Shown here: positions 12,824 through 24,788 of the stretch, in pieces
Numbering within the stretch: the stretch's first letter is position 1
How the letters are laid out: every line of letters begins with the position of its first letter
Assembly: GCA_024734495.1 (NCBI GenBank)
Contig: JALMQS010000162.1
Coordinates: 1,116,001 to 1,180,000, forward strand
DNA length: 64,000 bases
Direction: 5' to 3'
Source of the DNA: Forficula auricularia
Taxonomy: Eukaryota; Arthropoda; Insecta; Dermaptera; Forficulidae
Notes under the pieces: generated by a model
What the model was told of the DNA's origin: nothing
The model's input: the letters and a program-made list of their open reading frames with translations, nothing else
The model's database searches: none
Made by a program: the position numbers and the translations under genes

Positions 12824-13249
12824 GTATTAAATAATATTTATTATGGATGAGAGTGAAATACCGATTATTTATATAATTTGAAAAAAATACTGATTCTAAT
12901 TGTACTAAACCGTCTCGTATGAGATTTTGAAACAGCCAATTATAAAATTTTACGATGAAAATAAGTCTATGACTGAAATTTAGTACTGGTTTTGTGTGCC
13001 AGAGAGGTTCGTTTCAAAATATAGCCAAATGGCTTAACCTTTTTGGTTCTTGGGTTTTATTCCAAGTTAAACTTAGCTAAAAAGATAATATAATAATTTA
13101 AATTGAATTAGTTTATCTAGTCCTTGTCTCGAGTAGATATTGAGAAAAATTATAAAATTTGAATTTTATAAAACACTGGTTTAAAATATCTATCTATACT
13201 TATTATAATTGACTTGCGCGACGGCGACAACGTGATTTTTTTAATTTTA
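12824..13249. other. Short noncoding stretch
   Basis: No gene or clear repeat is seen apart from a weak tRNA-like segment near 13005-13075 that I could not fold. Confidence 0.4.
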
Positions 13250-13970
13250 AAACACACTATTAGTTCGAGACAAATATAATTTATTAAAATCAGGAAATTT
13301 AAATTATTATATTAAAACCCACTAATAGTTCATGACAAATAAAATTTATTAAAATTGGAAAATTTAAATTATTATTTTAAAACCCACTAATAGTTCATGA
13401 CAAATAAAATTTATGAAAATTGGGAAATTTAAATTATTATTTTAAAACCCACTAAATAGTTCATGACAAATAAAATTTATTAAAATTATTTTAAAACCAA
13501 CTAATAGTTCATGACAAATAAAATTTATTAAAATTATTATTTTAAAACCCACTAAATAGTTCATGACAAAAAAATCTATTAAAATTAGGGAATTTAAATT
13601 AATATTTTACTAATAGTTTATGACAAATAAAATTTATTGAAATTAGGGACTTTAAATTAATATTTTACTAACAGTTCATGACAAATAACATTTATTAAAA
13701 TTATTTTAAAACCAACTAATAGTTCATGACAAATAAAATTTATTAAAATTGAGAAATTTAAATTATTATTTTAAAACCCACTAAATAGTTCATGACAAAT
13801 AAAAATTTTTAAAATTCGGGAATTTAAATTAATATTTTACTAATAGTTCATGACAAATAAAATCTATTAAAATCAGGGAATTTAAATTAATATTTTAGTA
13901 ACAGTTCATGACAAATAAAATTAATTAAAATGAGGGAATTTAAATTATTATTTTAAAACCCACTACAAAG
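13250..13970. repeat. AT-rich minisatellite, unit about 65 bp
   Basis: At least ten tandem copies share CACTAATAGTTCATGACAAA followed by TAAAATTTATTAAAATT and AAATTTAAATTATTATTTTA. The full unit is about 65 bases; several units lack the distal block. Variants at the CTAATAG/CTAAATAG position are interspersed, which suggests repeated unequal exchange. Confidence 0.93.
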
Positions 13971-14156
13971 CCCAGAGGGCATATCATTTAGGCTAGGAAG
14001 GAAATTTTCAAAAATTTTCTTTTCTTTATTTAAAATGTATCACCAAGAACCCACACCATTTTCCCTTAACAAAAAAAAAGTTAATAATTAAATCATAATC
14101 GTATAATCGATTATTTTTCTTGGATTCCATTCAATTTTCTTCTTTTCGAAAAATCA

Positions 14157-14272
14157 CTGAGAGTGTCCTCTATTTAATAAGTAAACTGAGATGTTAAAAA
14201 TAATTTTTCTTATATGTCAGAAGGGTTGATTGAGTCTAACATCTTAGTTTAAATTAATGACACTCTCAGTAG
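14157..14272. repeat. Small palindrome
   Basis: The left arm (about 14157-14197, with TAAACTGAGATGTTA) is complementary to the right arm (about 14238-14272, with TAACATCTTAGTTTA). The loop holds a TATGTCAGAAGG end of the tRNA-like family. Confidence 0.6.
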
Positions 14273-14367
14273 TTTCCCAATAAATACTCTTCTACAACAA
14301 TCGGCAAAATGAACTTTTTAACGTAATTTTGACCCCATTTTTTAAGAAAAATAATAATATTTTGCAT

Positions 14368-14632
14368 TTGAAATGGATTTTGGTGAGGCAGTCCAAAGTT
14401 CAAAAAAAAGAGATAATTATAACTATATTTTTTAATTGAAAGCCGACGTTTCTCGTTTATTCTCTCCTTCTTCAGGGTTTTGAAATGTCAGTGAAGGAAA
14501 TCCAATCTGATATTTCCCTCTGTCTTCTCTCTCAGCGGCCGTAATAATATTATATAGTATTTCATTCTTAGGAGAATTTAGTGTATTGTAGTTTTTTGAA
14601 CTTTTGACTGCCTCACCAAAATCCGCTTCAAT
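14368..14632. mobile_element. Palindromic Penelope-like repeat
   Basis: The terminal arms TGAAATGGATTTTGGTGAGG and its complement enclose about 200 bases. On the minus strand at about 14441-14477 there is a CTGAAGAAGG ... GAAACGTCGG block of the hammerhead-like type. No coding sequence is retained. Confidence 0.5.
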
Positions 14633-15700
14633 TCACTTATCAGTCCATCTCTAAAAACGACTTCAATCTTATAATATTATTTTGCAGTGATTTAAAAACC
14701 GATTTTGTTAAAATAAAAAAAAGAGAAAAAATAAAAAATTCTTGTATCGATTTAAATGAGTAGTTATATTCCTCTGGGGAAATTTTTCCCTATTGGTGCT
14801 GATTTTCATATATTGATTAAAATTTCCATTAGGATTGTTGTTGGAATCCCATTTCAGTACTCGTGACCAACTGCGGGTGAGTTGATCATGTGGGAAGGGG
14901 TCCACATAAGGGGGGAGGGTCGTTTCGAATGCAGTGTTAAAATGTGATTTAATAATGGAAATGTATACATAATTAGTGGCGAACAACAAATACACTTCGC
15001 AACTTCAAATTTCAAATGAAACCAATTTACAAACAAAAATCAGAGAATTGTTATGATTATTGGTTTTCGGAATAATAATGATCATTCACTTAATTTTCCA
15101 TGTTCAAATATTTTCCATTCTAGATTTTATTTAAAATCAAGTGTGAATGAAATTATTTATTTAATTTTCTATTGTTTTATTTGTAACTCTATTTTCATTC
15201 ACATATTCCCTGAAACAGGTTAGATTATACAGAAATTGACACGTATTTGTTTAATCATTTCCAATAATTGGATTCACAAAAGTGAAGCATGAACTTGCTC
15301 AATTTCACGTTTATCAACTTAAGACCACACTAAGCATATATTAATTCTTTATAATAAATTAACTACTTTTTCTCTTCGTTTATATACATAGTTTAACAAA
15401 AATTCTTACATTCAACAATGACCGCTACATTTGAGCAGGTCCATTGTTCTATTTTCGTCACAAATACAGATCTTCAAATTTTCCTGAAAAGGATCATTTA
15501 ATTTTCTATAGAATCAAAACTTATGATCACACTAACAATCACATAAATCTATACTAATATATAAAGCTGGTGAGTTTGTATGTTTTTGGATTGTTGGTTT
15601 GTGGTAATACTATTCCGATTTGAAAAATTCTTTTTGCATTAGATAGCATTAGAAAGGTTCTAGGTTATATATCTTCGTGCTACCAAATACTGTATATATC
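14633..15700. other. Noncoding stretch
   Basis: The frames on the minus strand at 14708-15036 carry no recognisable domain. At about 15550 a segment TATACTAATATATAAAGCTG begins, resembling an end of a LINE-type repeat widespread in insects. Confidence 0.4.
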
Positions 15701-15949
15701 AATACAGGACAGCCTGTCAAAATCCTATAGAAAATTTAACGGTTTTTGACATCATGAATTTCAGCGCCGCCATGTGAGCAAGAATGAAATCATGTTGGCC
15801 GGGCTGGCACAGCAATTAGCGCAAATACTGGATACAGTTAACCACTTACATGAGATATTTTCTATTATGCGCTATATGTATTTTCATTTTAGCCCGCTAG
15901 ATTGCGCAGTTTTTATGATGCCGATGAATTTGACAGGCTGTCTTGTATT
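15701..15949. mobile_element. MITE with 20-bp terminal inverted repeats
   Basis: AATACAGGACAGCCTGTCAA at the left and its near-perfect complement (TTTGACAGGCTGTCTTGTAT) at the right bound about 249 bases. The interior has no transposase. The superfamily is not assigned because the flanking duplication is unclear. Confidence 0.7.
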
Positions 15950-16799
15950 GAAATAACAGATTTGGTGTTACCACCCTGAGGTACCCCATTTCGGTCCTTT
16001 CAAGTCTCATTCTTGAGTGTTTTTTAAATAATATAATAAATGATTTAATTCATCCATAATTTTGAAGAAATTTACATGAAGTAAAATTCTCTATGTTTTT
16101 ATAATAATTATAATGTTATTTATCAACATATGATACTACTACTCTGCTAAGAAGAAAATATTTTAGTTTCTTGGTTTAATGCATCTAACAATAAAACGTA
16201 TAGGGTTGTAGATAGCTTTTCTTCAGCAACAAGTACAACCCTGACATTCTCAAGCGCACCCTCGCCCATAGAGTTTGCCGCCCTTTTCTTTGCACCCTCC
16301 AACCGCAGGTCGGTTGGTTCTTAAGTACTTTCGATGATTTATTCTAATTTCATCTCGCCAAGAAAATGATAAATAAACTTCATCCTCTGTTTCTATTTCC
16401 TTCCTTAAACTTGGCTCTCTCTCGCTGCACGAGTGCATTATGGTCCATGTCGAGGGTGTCTGTAAATTCAAACCCCTCCTAAATAAAAAAAAAAGAGAAA
16501 AGTAAAAAAAAAAAAAATAATAAAAAAACTAAAAATGTCAGCGTCAGTCAAGGTTTATTATTATGAATTATGAGTGTTAAAAAAAAGTTTTGAAATTAAG
16601 ATAAATCTCTCAAAGAATTTCTTTCTTATCTAATCAATTAATCTCATCAACGAACGTAACGATGATGAATAATTTTTTTTTTCTAAAACGTGGTAAAAAA
16701 TCTTCAATCTTTTAAGCAATAATTAGTAAGCAATATTTTTAATCTTTTTAGTGCTGCTCAAGTACTCTTAGTAGAAAAAAAAACTTAATTGAAAAGATT
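15950..16799. other. Noncoding stretch with a GC-richer block
   Basis: Positions 16240-16480 are richer in GC than the surroundings and include a minus-strand frame of 73 codons that I do not recognise. The rest is AT-rich with A-runs near 16480-16520. Confidence 0.35.
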
Positions 16800-17343
16800 T
16801 TGTTTTGCCAAGAGTAGCAGAGTTGTTGATTCATAAAGAGAAATCATTGACGATGTCCTCTGTTTGATCCAAATAAACATATACATATGTCTATATACCA
16901 AATATTATGCATTTATAAAGGTATATCATCATCAGTCTTTTTAATTAGAAGTATTTTATCTATCACTTCACATGGGTTCAATTACCCGAATGAATACAGA
17001 AAATTCGTTTTGTTGTCATAGCAAGCTAGCCATACAAACGATTGACCATTTTCTTTAGCAGTTTAAGTTTATTTTTGCCTAGAGTAGCAGAATTCTTATA
17101 AATTGAAGTGACAATAAAAGAGTGTGTCTTCTGTTGGAATTATAAAGTTTTAGTTTATTTATAACAATTTATAATTCCAGCAGAATACACACTCTTTTAT
17201 TGTTTCCTTCAGTCTCTATTTACTTTTATATTTATATTTAGTATGTATATGTTTACTGTATTTATACCAAGTAGGGAACAACCTCATTGACTTCTCTTTA
17301 TGAATCAACAACTCTGCTTCTCTTGGCAAAACAAAATCTTTTT
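16800..17343. mobile_element. Long palindrome with nested Penelope-type arms
   Basis: The outer arms (GCCAAGAGTAGCAGAGTTGT near 16808 and its complement near 17335) are inverted over about 60 bases. Inside, 17079-17214 is a second palindrome: GAGTAGCAGAATT, then ACAATAAAAGAGTGTGT and its complement, matching the ends of 24521-24788, 33155-33918 and 52637-52974. The ribozyme-like core is absent from this copy. Confidence 0.65.
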
Positions 17344-17800
17344 AATCGAAAAATTATACCCGTTTTAGATTTGTTATATGAATATTAGTATATAAAGCGG
17401 GCTTATTATATTAGGATGGATTAAGTTTTATCAGGGAGAGATTGGTAGACAAGCTCAGACTTGTCGTAAACATGCTGAGACCTATTTTCTCCAATTAAAA
17501 GATATCATTCAAATGGATAGTTATAGGATTTCCCTTTTGACTATTAGGTATTTGTACAATAACTGGTACTCTCTGTTCCAGGTCCAAAGTTCAATCCCCA
17601 CCACGACCATAAGGCCCACTGGGGCCGTGGAACTAGATATATGAACCCTGCCAGGCCAAAAACGACGCTCTCCAGCAAGAACTCGGGCCACTGAGAACTC
17701 TCAAGTGAATCAGCGCGCAACCACGCGTCTTCCAGGTGAGCTTTTTTCCATTCTTTTTTATAATTCATTACTTTAGCCATCACATATTTGCATATATATG
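17334..17800. repeat. Dispersed repeat of about 460 bp, copy 1
   Basis: This is a direct copy of 28771-29235 (shared AATATTAGTATATAAAGCGG, GGATTAAGTTTTATCAGGGA and TTTGTACAATAA). A 79-codon minus-strand frame occurs at the same place in both copies (17544-17783 here), but the peptides differ greatly and lack a known domain, so I regard it as incidental. A B-box-like motif near 17577-17600 hints at a pol III ancestry. Confidence 0.75.
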
Positions 17801-17819
17801 CGATTAAATGATTATTAAA

Positions 17820-18137
17820 GCACTAGATGAAGGAGGAGGAGCAGGCAAAGATGGAATCACTGGGTTCAATAAAACACCTTTAATAAAATGTTCCTTTAAT
17901 AAAACCTTTAATAAAAAAACTTTTGGGTCCAGGCACGTTATAAATTTACATGAAGCTAAAATTTTTTTTTATTTTTGACTAGGCTTGGTTCGATCACATA
18001 TGTGTACAGCATTTTCTGTATAACTCCTAATTAACTGAAGATGGCCAAATAAAATTTAGGCCGAAACGTTTTATTAAAGGTGTTTTATTGAACCCAGTAA
18101 TTTCATCTTTGGCTGATACTTCCTCCTTCATCTAGTA
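17820..18137. mobile_element. Inverted-repeat Penelope-like element
   Basis: The arms CACTAGATGAAGGAGGAGG (left) and the complement (right) extend inward through TGGGTTCAATAAAACACC. Near the right arm, on the plus strand at about 18037-18075, CTGAAGAT is followed by a stem GGCC...GGCC and CGAAACGTTTT. This is a hammerhead-like layout typical of Penelope-like termini. Confidence 0.55.
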
Positions 18138-18226
18138 CAGTTTCATCACAGCCACGAACTCTAACAATGATTATTAAAGTAGTCTAAGTCAAAAATCTAA
18201 AAAAAAATGTTTTGAAAAGATTTTGT

Positions 18227-18345
18227 TTTGGCGAGAGTAGTATGCTACTCTGCAGAGTTGTTGATAAAGAGAAATCACTGATTTTGTCCGTAAATAAACA
18301 TATGTACAGTAGATGGCTAAATATTAAATATAATTACGAATTTAT
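18227..18345 (+). repeat. Copy of the GAGAGTAG repeat
   Basis: GAGAGTAGTATGCTACTCTG is followed by AGAGTTGTTGAT and AGAGAAATCACTGA. The same order is found at 29385-29470, 16808-16860 and 40738-40825, mostly followed by AATAAACATA. It is a dispersed, nonautonomous family. Confidence 0.55.
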
Positions 18346-18382
18346 ATAGGTATATTTTATTTGTTAGAGAGTATAGTTTCGA

Positions 18383-18530
18383 AGATTTCCGAAGATTTGA
18401 AGATTTGGGAGGGTTCAGGAGGTGGGGTGAAGTGGTGGTGTCTGGGGGGCGAGGGGGGTTTCGGAGATTAATATATAGGTAACTGAAGCAAAAATTTGCT
18501 GAGCATCGCTCGGTGGCCAGGTACTTATTA
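18383..18530 (+). repeat. G-rich hairpin-ended repeat, copy 1
   Basis: A G-rich tract (GGTGGGGTGAAGTGGTGGTG and GGGGGGCGAGGGGGG) is followed by AAAAATTTGC and the near-perfect hairpin TGAGCATCGCTCGGTGGCC, ending CAGGTAC. Other copies are at 22262-22545, 44235-44485 and 57417-57665. Positions 18531-19876 hold nothing else I recognise. Confidence 0.65.
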
Positions 18531-19876
18531 TTATTTAGGGAAAATTCGAAGGAGAAAAATAAAAACTTTTTATTTTTTTATTATATGGTTTGAGATATCC
18601 CTGTGATGCTCTCATTAATTACAAATAAGCTACATTTTTTAAAATGAATTACTTGAAAATGATAGTATATTAGAGAGCTCCAAAGTGGCGATTTTTAAGT
18701 GATTTTTGTACCTGTCGGCTTTTTGAAATGGCTAAACTTAAAATTATTTAATTATTCCTCAAATTCCTTCATTTTCTCCTTATCAACAACAAATAAGTAC
18801 GAATCTTATATCTCAATTATTTTGGAAGTTATAACATAGGGAAACCTCAGTATATGAGCCAAATATAGGAACAAGCTAATTGAAACTGGCTATGTTAAGA
18901 AGATTTCATTATCTAAAACATTTCTAAATTGTATATTGTTTTTTTTTTAGATTATATTTTGGAGAGATGTGTTTATAATTAAAAATTGAACAAAATTTAA
19001 CAAACATTGTTTAGCAAAGTTGGCCATATAAACCAAACACCGGGTATTATCCCTAATTTAAATTGAAATAATCTACTTTTTGTTAATGAGGAAAGTTTAA
19101 TCACAATTGGATGAAATGTAATAATAAACAACGTGTCAACGGTTTGAACATTGTCCTAATATCGAAGATACTGATGGTTTTGTAAAAACAAAAATAAATA
19201 AATAAATAAAAAATAAAATAAAACAATTTCAATATCATATACTATAAATATGGAAAATAGTAAATAAATAACAGTTTAAAACTTTGTTATTACTATTATA
19301 ATTATTTTTTGATGTAAAAAATTTAAAACTTTTTGAAAAATTAGATAAGTAGGTATAATATTATTTCTAAAATGTTAGGTAAATACAATCGTCAACCTAA
19401 AGATCAGAGCTAATTTTGGAATAGGTGGAAGTAGATTAGTAAAAATTAATCAATGCAAATTATTTTACTGCTATAGATATATACTAGTACATATAGGTAT
19501 ATCTGTAATCCAAAATGATTAATTTATAGTACCAACATAATTTTCATTGATAATATTTCCACTAAACTATTTCGATGAATTTTCAAAAATATTAGAAGTA
19601 AAATTTCTGTACACTTGGGAGAATATTTTAGCTATTTGTCAATTGTTGATTTGAGCTAAAAGCTTGCTGTATTTCTTTTAGCCAATATCTATAGATCAAG
19701 TTTCGAATTTTGATGCTTAAATATAGAATACTATATACCCATGTATGGTCGATTTTGGAGTGCTTTTTGCAAATAGAGACCATAAATTACATATTTCTTT
19801 TGTTGTTTAAATTCGATATCTATCTTTTAAATCTATCGTCCGTTAACTTATAATTGACAAAGTGAAAATAAATATA

Positions 19877-20394
19877 CTACTGTGCAAAAAAATCGACCCA
19901 TTAATTAAAACTTTTTAAATAGCAAATTATTTTTAAATTTTTACAAATATTCATATAATTTGTTCCATTAACTCTTAAACTAACATATTTAACAAATATT
20001 GTAGATAATTTTTGAATTTTATAAAAAAAATAAGTGAAATTAAATTAAGAGATACATTATAAATTATCATACTTTTTCAAAATCACTTTAATTTAAATAA
20101 AGTTTTAATAAATGATCAAATTCCATTTGAAATATAAATAAAATGAATAATTTTGAATTAAGCATCATTGATAGAAAGATAAAATATAGAAAATGGAAAT
20201 TTCTGAAGTTCAAGCAATTCAAATTCTGTGCCTAATTAATCAAGGGATAACTCAACAACAAGTGGCAATTACACTTGCAATAAGCAATAATTTCAATAGT
20301 TTATGGTTCCTTGTAAAAAAATTAAAAATGATTTACTATTTATTAAAGTTTTTATTGGTTGGTCGATTTTTTTGCACTTCAGTGTATTTTGACC
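19877..20394 (+). mobile_element. Tc1/mariner-type MITE encoding a helix-turn-helix remnant, copy 1
   Basis: TA-flanked ends share TGCAAAAAAATCGACC as inverted repeats. Inside, from 20193, a frame begins MEISEVQAIQILCLINQGIT and continues QQQVAITLAISNNF: a helix-turn-helix of the Tc1/Psq type that starts such transposases. The catalytic DDE region is absent. The stop seen in the second copy (58853-59360) is a Tyr codon here, so this frame reads on to 20429, past the element end. Confidence 0.75.
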
Positions 20395-20412
20395 TTAGGG
20401 AGAAAAGATATA

Positions 20413-21557
20413 CAGGGTGTCCCGTATAACAACGATAAACCGTTAACAGGAATAGGGCAATTTAAGACGGTACTGAACATAAAAAAAAAATAAAAGTCTC
20501 ATAGTTTTCGAGTTATAGGCAATTTTTTGAAAATGAAGAAAATCACTACCCTGTCATAAATAACTGAGCTGTGGCTACAAATTTACATATTTTATTATTA
20601 TAATTTTTGTTGCGCAATCCTGAATAATCACTGCTATTGGCCAAATTAAAAATAAAACAATAAGTATTATACTTTTGGAAAAAAAAATATTCTTCCTGAC
20701 TTATGTTTAAAATAAATTTCATCAGCTAACTTTGATTCGTCTTTAATGTAAAAAAAGTCTAGTAAACAAGCATGGCAAGTTATTTAAAAATTGGCCCATT
20801 TAGTCAAGATTTCAAAATGGTACAACTCTTTGTACTTCTTTCTTTAGAAAAAAATATTGATATTTTTTTGGCAACGTGATAATTTAATATCATATTTTGA
20901 TAGTGTTTTATTTAATATGTTAATCAATTATGTCGAATCTTAAGTGAACTAATCTTTGGGTATTAATGGCATTATTATTAGCTATTATAGTATTATTGTT
21001 GAAAATAGCCAAAGATTAGCTCAATTAAGATGAGACATAATTATTCTTTATAAAAATAAAAAAACACTATTAAAATATGTTTATAAATTGAAAATTTAAT
21101 TTTCAAAAAATATTAATATTTTTTAGAAAGTAAGTACAAAGTGCTGTACCATTTTGAAAATCTTGACAAAATGGGCCAATTTTTAAATAACTTGCCATCT
21201 GTTTACTAGACTTTTTTACATTAAAGATGAATAAAGTTAGCTTATAAAATTGTTTAAAACATAGCTCGAGCAAAAATATTTTTTTCTCTCAAAAATATAT
21301 TACTTATTGTTTTATTTTTAATTCTGGTCAATAGCAGGATTATTCAAGTTGCGTAACAAGAATTAGGAGCACAATAAAATTAATGTAAATTTGTAGCCAC
21401 AACACCTCGATATTTAGGGCAGTGTATCGATTTTCACCTTTCAAAAAAAAAATTCCTAAAACTCGAAAACTTTTATCAAAAAAATTTTATGTTAAGGAAC
21501 GTCGTAAATTGACCTATCCCCTGTTCACAGTTTATCGTTGTGATACGGGACACCATG
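20413..21557. mobile_element. 1145-bp palindromic TIR element
   Basis: TA dinucleotides flank CAGGGTGTCCCGTAT and ATACGGGACACCATG. Complementarity is not limited to the ends: the two halves match over hundreds of bases (AAGTTATTTAAAAATTGGCC near 20780 and its complement near 21170-21200). This is a foldback-type, nonautonomous element, probably mobilised by a Tc1/mariner transposase given the TA duplication. The frame at 21422-21718 is chance. Confidence 0.85.
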
Positions 21558-21569
21558 TATACAATATTC

Positions 21570-21617
21570 GCACTTGTTTTAATTTAATATATCTACTCTT
21601 ATTAAACGAGCAAAAAA

Positions 21618-21668
<51 letters not shown>

Positions 21669-21800
21669 TTATATATTTGTATCTTAGTTCTATTTTAAAA
21701 ACGGCCTACCGATTTTGATGAAACAAAATCTATTAACAAGTTTTGAGGATTAAAAAACGATCTGGCTGAATTCTGGACCTCATCAAAATTCATCTTAATT
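21570..21800 (-). repeat. LINE-like 3' tail with TA microsatellite
   Basis: Read on the minus strand, TTTCATCAAAATCGGTAGGC leads to GCCGTTTTT, a long (TA) run (about 21620-21664) and TTTTGCTCGTTTAATAAGAG. This order is common at the 3' end of insect non-LTR elements and recurs at 46960-47055 and 58320-58420. Confidence 0.5.
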
Positions 21801-21862
21801 GATTTTTCTTAATTAAAGTAATTATTGATAGATGAAAATCTCAATAAAAAAATAACTCTTGG

Positions 21863-21926
21863 ATGTCAGATTAGAACCTGAGACCTCTTGCATCAGAGGC
21901 ACACACTTTACCACTGGACTATAGAA
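21863..21926 (-). other. tRNA-like sequence, probably SINE or tRNA relic
   Basis: On the minus strand there is an A-box-like TAGTCCAGTGGTAAAGTG, an anticodon-arm-like CCTCT/AGAGG hairpin and a B-box-like GGTTCTAATCT. The anticodon loop has six bases under the best pairing and the B box deviates from consensus, so I do not call a functional tRNA. Confidence 0.4.
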
Positions 21927-22261
21927 CTATTTTAAAAATCTTTGCTTTTTACTTTTACTAAAATGAATATTTTTGAATTAGACTTTATTATAAGTGTGGA
22001 AATAATTGAATATATTATATATAGCTATGTATTTAATAAATAGAATTCATTGAATAAATTGCGGCTAGGCAAATTTGAAATATGTATAATTGAATTAAGC
22101 TGAAAGAAAGACAACAATTAATTTTAAATCCAGAAACATTAAATATATTAATAATTATTCCTTGGCCTCCCCTCTCCATTCTTCTAATTAAAATTAAATA
22201 TTCAATTCTCTTTTCTCCGGGCAATTAATAATAATAAATAATTAATAATTTTTCTATTTAT

Positions 22262-22545
22262 TTTTTTATAATGTTTATCAATATGAACGAATGTGGTCAA
22301 ATTGGTCTACGAGTAAACAAATATACACATAAAATGTGGAGCACTAGAAAGATAGAAGTGCAAAAACTGGGTGGGGGTGGGGATGGATGTGGGGGGTGCA
22401 GGAGGTGGGGTGCAGTTGTAGGGGATCCGGTGGTGGGAGGCGCAGTTAGGGTGAGGCCGAGTAAGGGTGCAGTGGTGTGGGCGAGGTGTGTGGTTTTGGG
22501 GGTCAGGGGTTACCGTGCATCGCTCGGTGCCTCCAGGTACTTTTA
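22262..22545 (+). repeat. G-rich hairpin-ended repeat, copy 2
   Basis: Nearly 170 bases of G-rich sequence (about 22368-22515, several GGG runs) end in GTGCATCGCTCGGTGCCTCC and AGGTAC. The frames on both strands through this tract are low-complexity artefacts. G-quadruplex folding is plausible on the plus strand. Positions 22546-23440 hold no feature I can support. Confidence 0.65.
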
Positions 22546-23440
22546 TATTACAAAGTATAACAGGTTTCCCTATAATCAATAAATATTCCTTATGACTTTG
22601 CATTCGGAATATTTATTCTTTGCTCATTTACCCGAAATCTCTGGACCTCCGCTTTCATAGTCAAACTATAAACAATTCTTAAAAATATATACGCTTATCT
22701 CTAAGTTCTAGTATCCTAGTAGAATGCTAATTCTCTAAGTTTATATAAAATAATAAAAAAAAATTATCATATCTAGCACATACAGTAGTTATTATAAATT
22801 TTTGCATGCGTAGCATTATAAACTCTAGAATTTATTTTCTTCTAATAGAGAATAGATAATATAATATCAAATGTCTAATAAAGAAGATGACCCGGCATTT
22901 TGCATCTCGTTATAAGAAACTTATGATAAAAATTTGTTATCCCAAGGATTAAAAAGCAATGTCAACAGAACGTGCGTTGGAATGTGCGAGAATGCTAAAC
23001 CCTCTTGTTTAAACTAAACAGAAATTTGCTAATTTTGCTCGATAAAAGTTGAAAGGGAGGTTATTTTTTTTTTTATTTTTATTTTGCAAAGTATCATTTG
23101 AAATCTTATTGCCTAAACTTTTAAGAGACCACAAGTTGCCAAGCTCGTTCTTTTTATTTTCTACTTTTTTTTTAAATGATTTTGATGCAAGAAGGGATGT
23201 GGAAGCCCTTTTAATCTAGGATTGACCCTGCACTGTGAAAATAATAGGAAGGGGATGGCTCGGAGTCGAAGATATCTACCATAGTTCGCTGGAAAGGTGT
23301 GGCGGGAAGTGAATTGCAGTTTCTAGAAGTCAGAGGGATAAACGAATTAGAGAATGCGTTTTTTCTAGTTGGGTATTTAGGTTCGATGCCGCTTTAGGAT
23401 ATTAAAATTGGCCGCCCTTTATCATATACAATTATCATTA

Positions 23441-24430
23441 CATACTAGCTTCAAGGCCCGCCGAAGGCGGGCCTTTTGCTAGCCAGGAGGCTTTGCCCCC
23501 TGGACCTCCACGTGGCTGCTTTTTTGATGTTTTACTAGTTACAGAGAATAAATATAATTGTTTTATTATAGATATAATTTGACATTCTATAAAATGTATT
23601 AAAAATCCACTTGTTATCATTAAAGGGAAAATAAAAAAAGTTTATTATATGTAGGTATTTTATAGATAAGAAGACTTGAAAATTACAATTATTATTCATT
23701 TTGCTCGACACAAAAATATATACAATTTATTTATAAAAAATTCTCTTATTCTCAAGCTTGAGTTGTTTATCATAAAAAAATTTAGTCTTTTTGTTTTTAA
23801 GTCGATTCTTCCACGTTTTCAGTAGAGGTTGCCATTAATAGTCAAAACATCAAAAATGGAATGCAATAAGGTTATTCCTCTAGTATTAGATAAGAATCGA
23901 TCGTTATTTTTGATTTTAAGTCGATTCCTCCATGTCTTCAGCAATGGCTACCAATAAAAACCGAAACGTCAAAAATCGAATCTAGAATTGTTATTCCTCG
24001 ACTGTTAAAAGAGAATCGATCATTATTTTTGAATTAAAGTCAACATGAACTGCAAATTGCAAGTGATATCTGATTAATAATAAAGAAATATTAATATTTC
24101 AAATGAATTTGGATAAAGTTTAGCAACGATCCTATGAAGTTTTTTTTTTTTAATTTTTGTTTTTAAATGTACTTTAAAAAAAATAGATAGATTTTTTTGC
24201 TCGTTTAGTTCTTTTATTGTCTGGCAAGCCATGTTGGCTAACCTGATTTTCTTTTAGTTTTTCCTGAATTTTCCAATTTTCCGGGAAACTTTTCCAATTT
24301 TTTTTACGTATTAACCTGAATTGGACTATTACGAACATTAAAAAAAAAATTAGGCAAATCGGTCCAGGCATTTGAGAAATCTTGCGCTTACAAAGAAACA
24401 GAAATTCATTTTTATTATATAGATAAATTA
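23441..24430 (+). mobile_element. Nonautonomous element with a terminal GC hairpin
   Basis: It starts ATACTAGCTTCAAGGCCCGC, where AAGGCCCGCC/GGCGGGCCTT forms a perfect 10-bp hairpin, and ends with TTCATTTTTATTATATAGAT near 24422. The same start and end style occurs at 56918-57416. An internal block (about 23900-24125) is duplicated at 55450-55690. No protein is encoded. Confidence 0.55.
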
Positions 24431-24520
24431 TCAAAAATTTAAATATAGCTAATTACATAAATTTTAATTGATAAATCATTTTTTCAGAGGAGAAGGAATA
24501 ATAATACTAATTAAATTGAA

Positions 24521-24788
24521 AGTTTTTTTGCCGAGAGTAGCAGAATTTTTATAAATTGAAGGAAACAATAAAAGAGTGGTTCGTCTGCTTGAAAAATAAA
24601 TTTTGAATCCATTTATAACGAGACTATAGTTTCGAGGGCTTTGCCCTCTTAATCAGTCTATTACAATTGATTCACAGGAATTGATGTATACCTTTCAAGC
24701 AAAGGCTTCGAAACTATAGTCTCGTTATAAATAAATTCAAAATTTATTTTTCCAGCAAAAGACATACTCTTTTATTGTCTTCTTCAAA
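24521..24788. mobile_element. Penelope-like palindromic element, no ORF
   Basis: The left arm runs GCCGAGAGTAGCAGAATTTT, then the pLTR-like block (AACGAGACTATAGTTTCGAG); the right arm is an inverted partial copy. The minus-strand core at 24613-24666 reads CTGATTA instead of CTGATGA, so the hammerhead-like motif is damaged, and the right arm lacks that segment. Related elements: 33155-33918 and 52637-52974. Confidence 0.7.

Noticed and set aside
13250..13970. CRISPR-like regular repeats
   Set aside because: Units are contiguous, without unique spacers, and the DNA is eukaryotic.
17544..17783. 79-codon minus-strand frame found at the same place in the repeat copy at 28983-29222
   Set aside because: The peptides differ at many residues without a conserved core or known domain; it lies in a dispersed noncoding repeat.
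18383..18530. Helitron 3' end
   Set aside because: A hairpin is present near the tip, but the terminal CTRR is not consistent between copies and no 5' TC end could be fixed.
22271..22603. Frames of about 100 codons on both strands
   Set aside because: Translation of a G-rich low-complexity tract.
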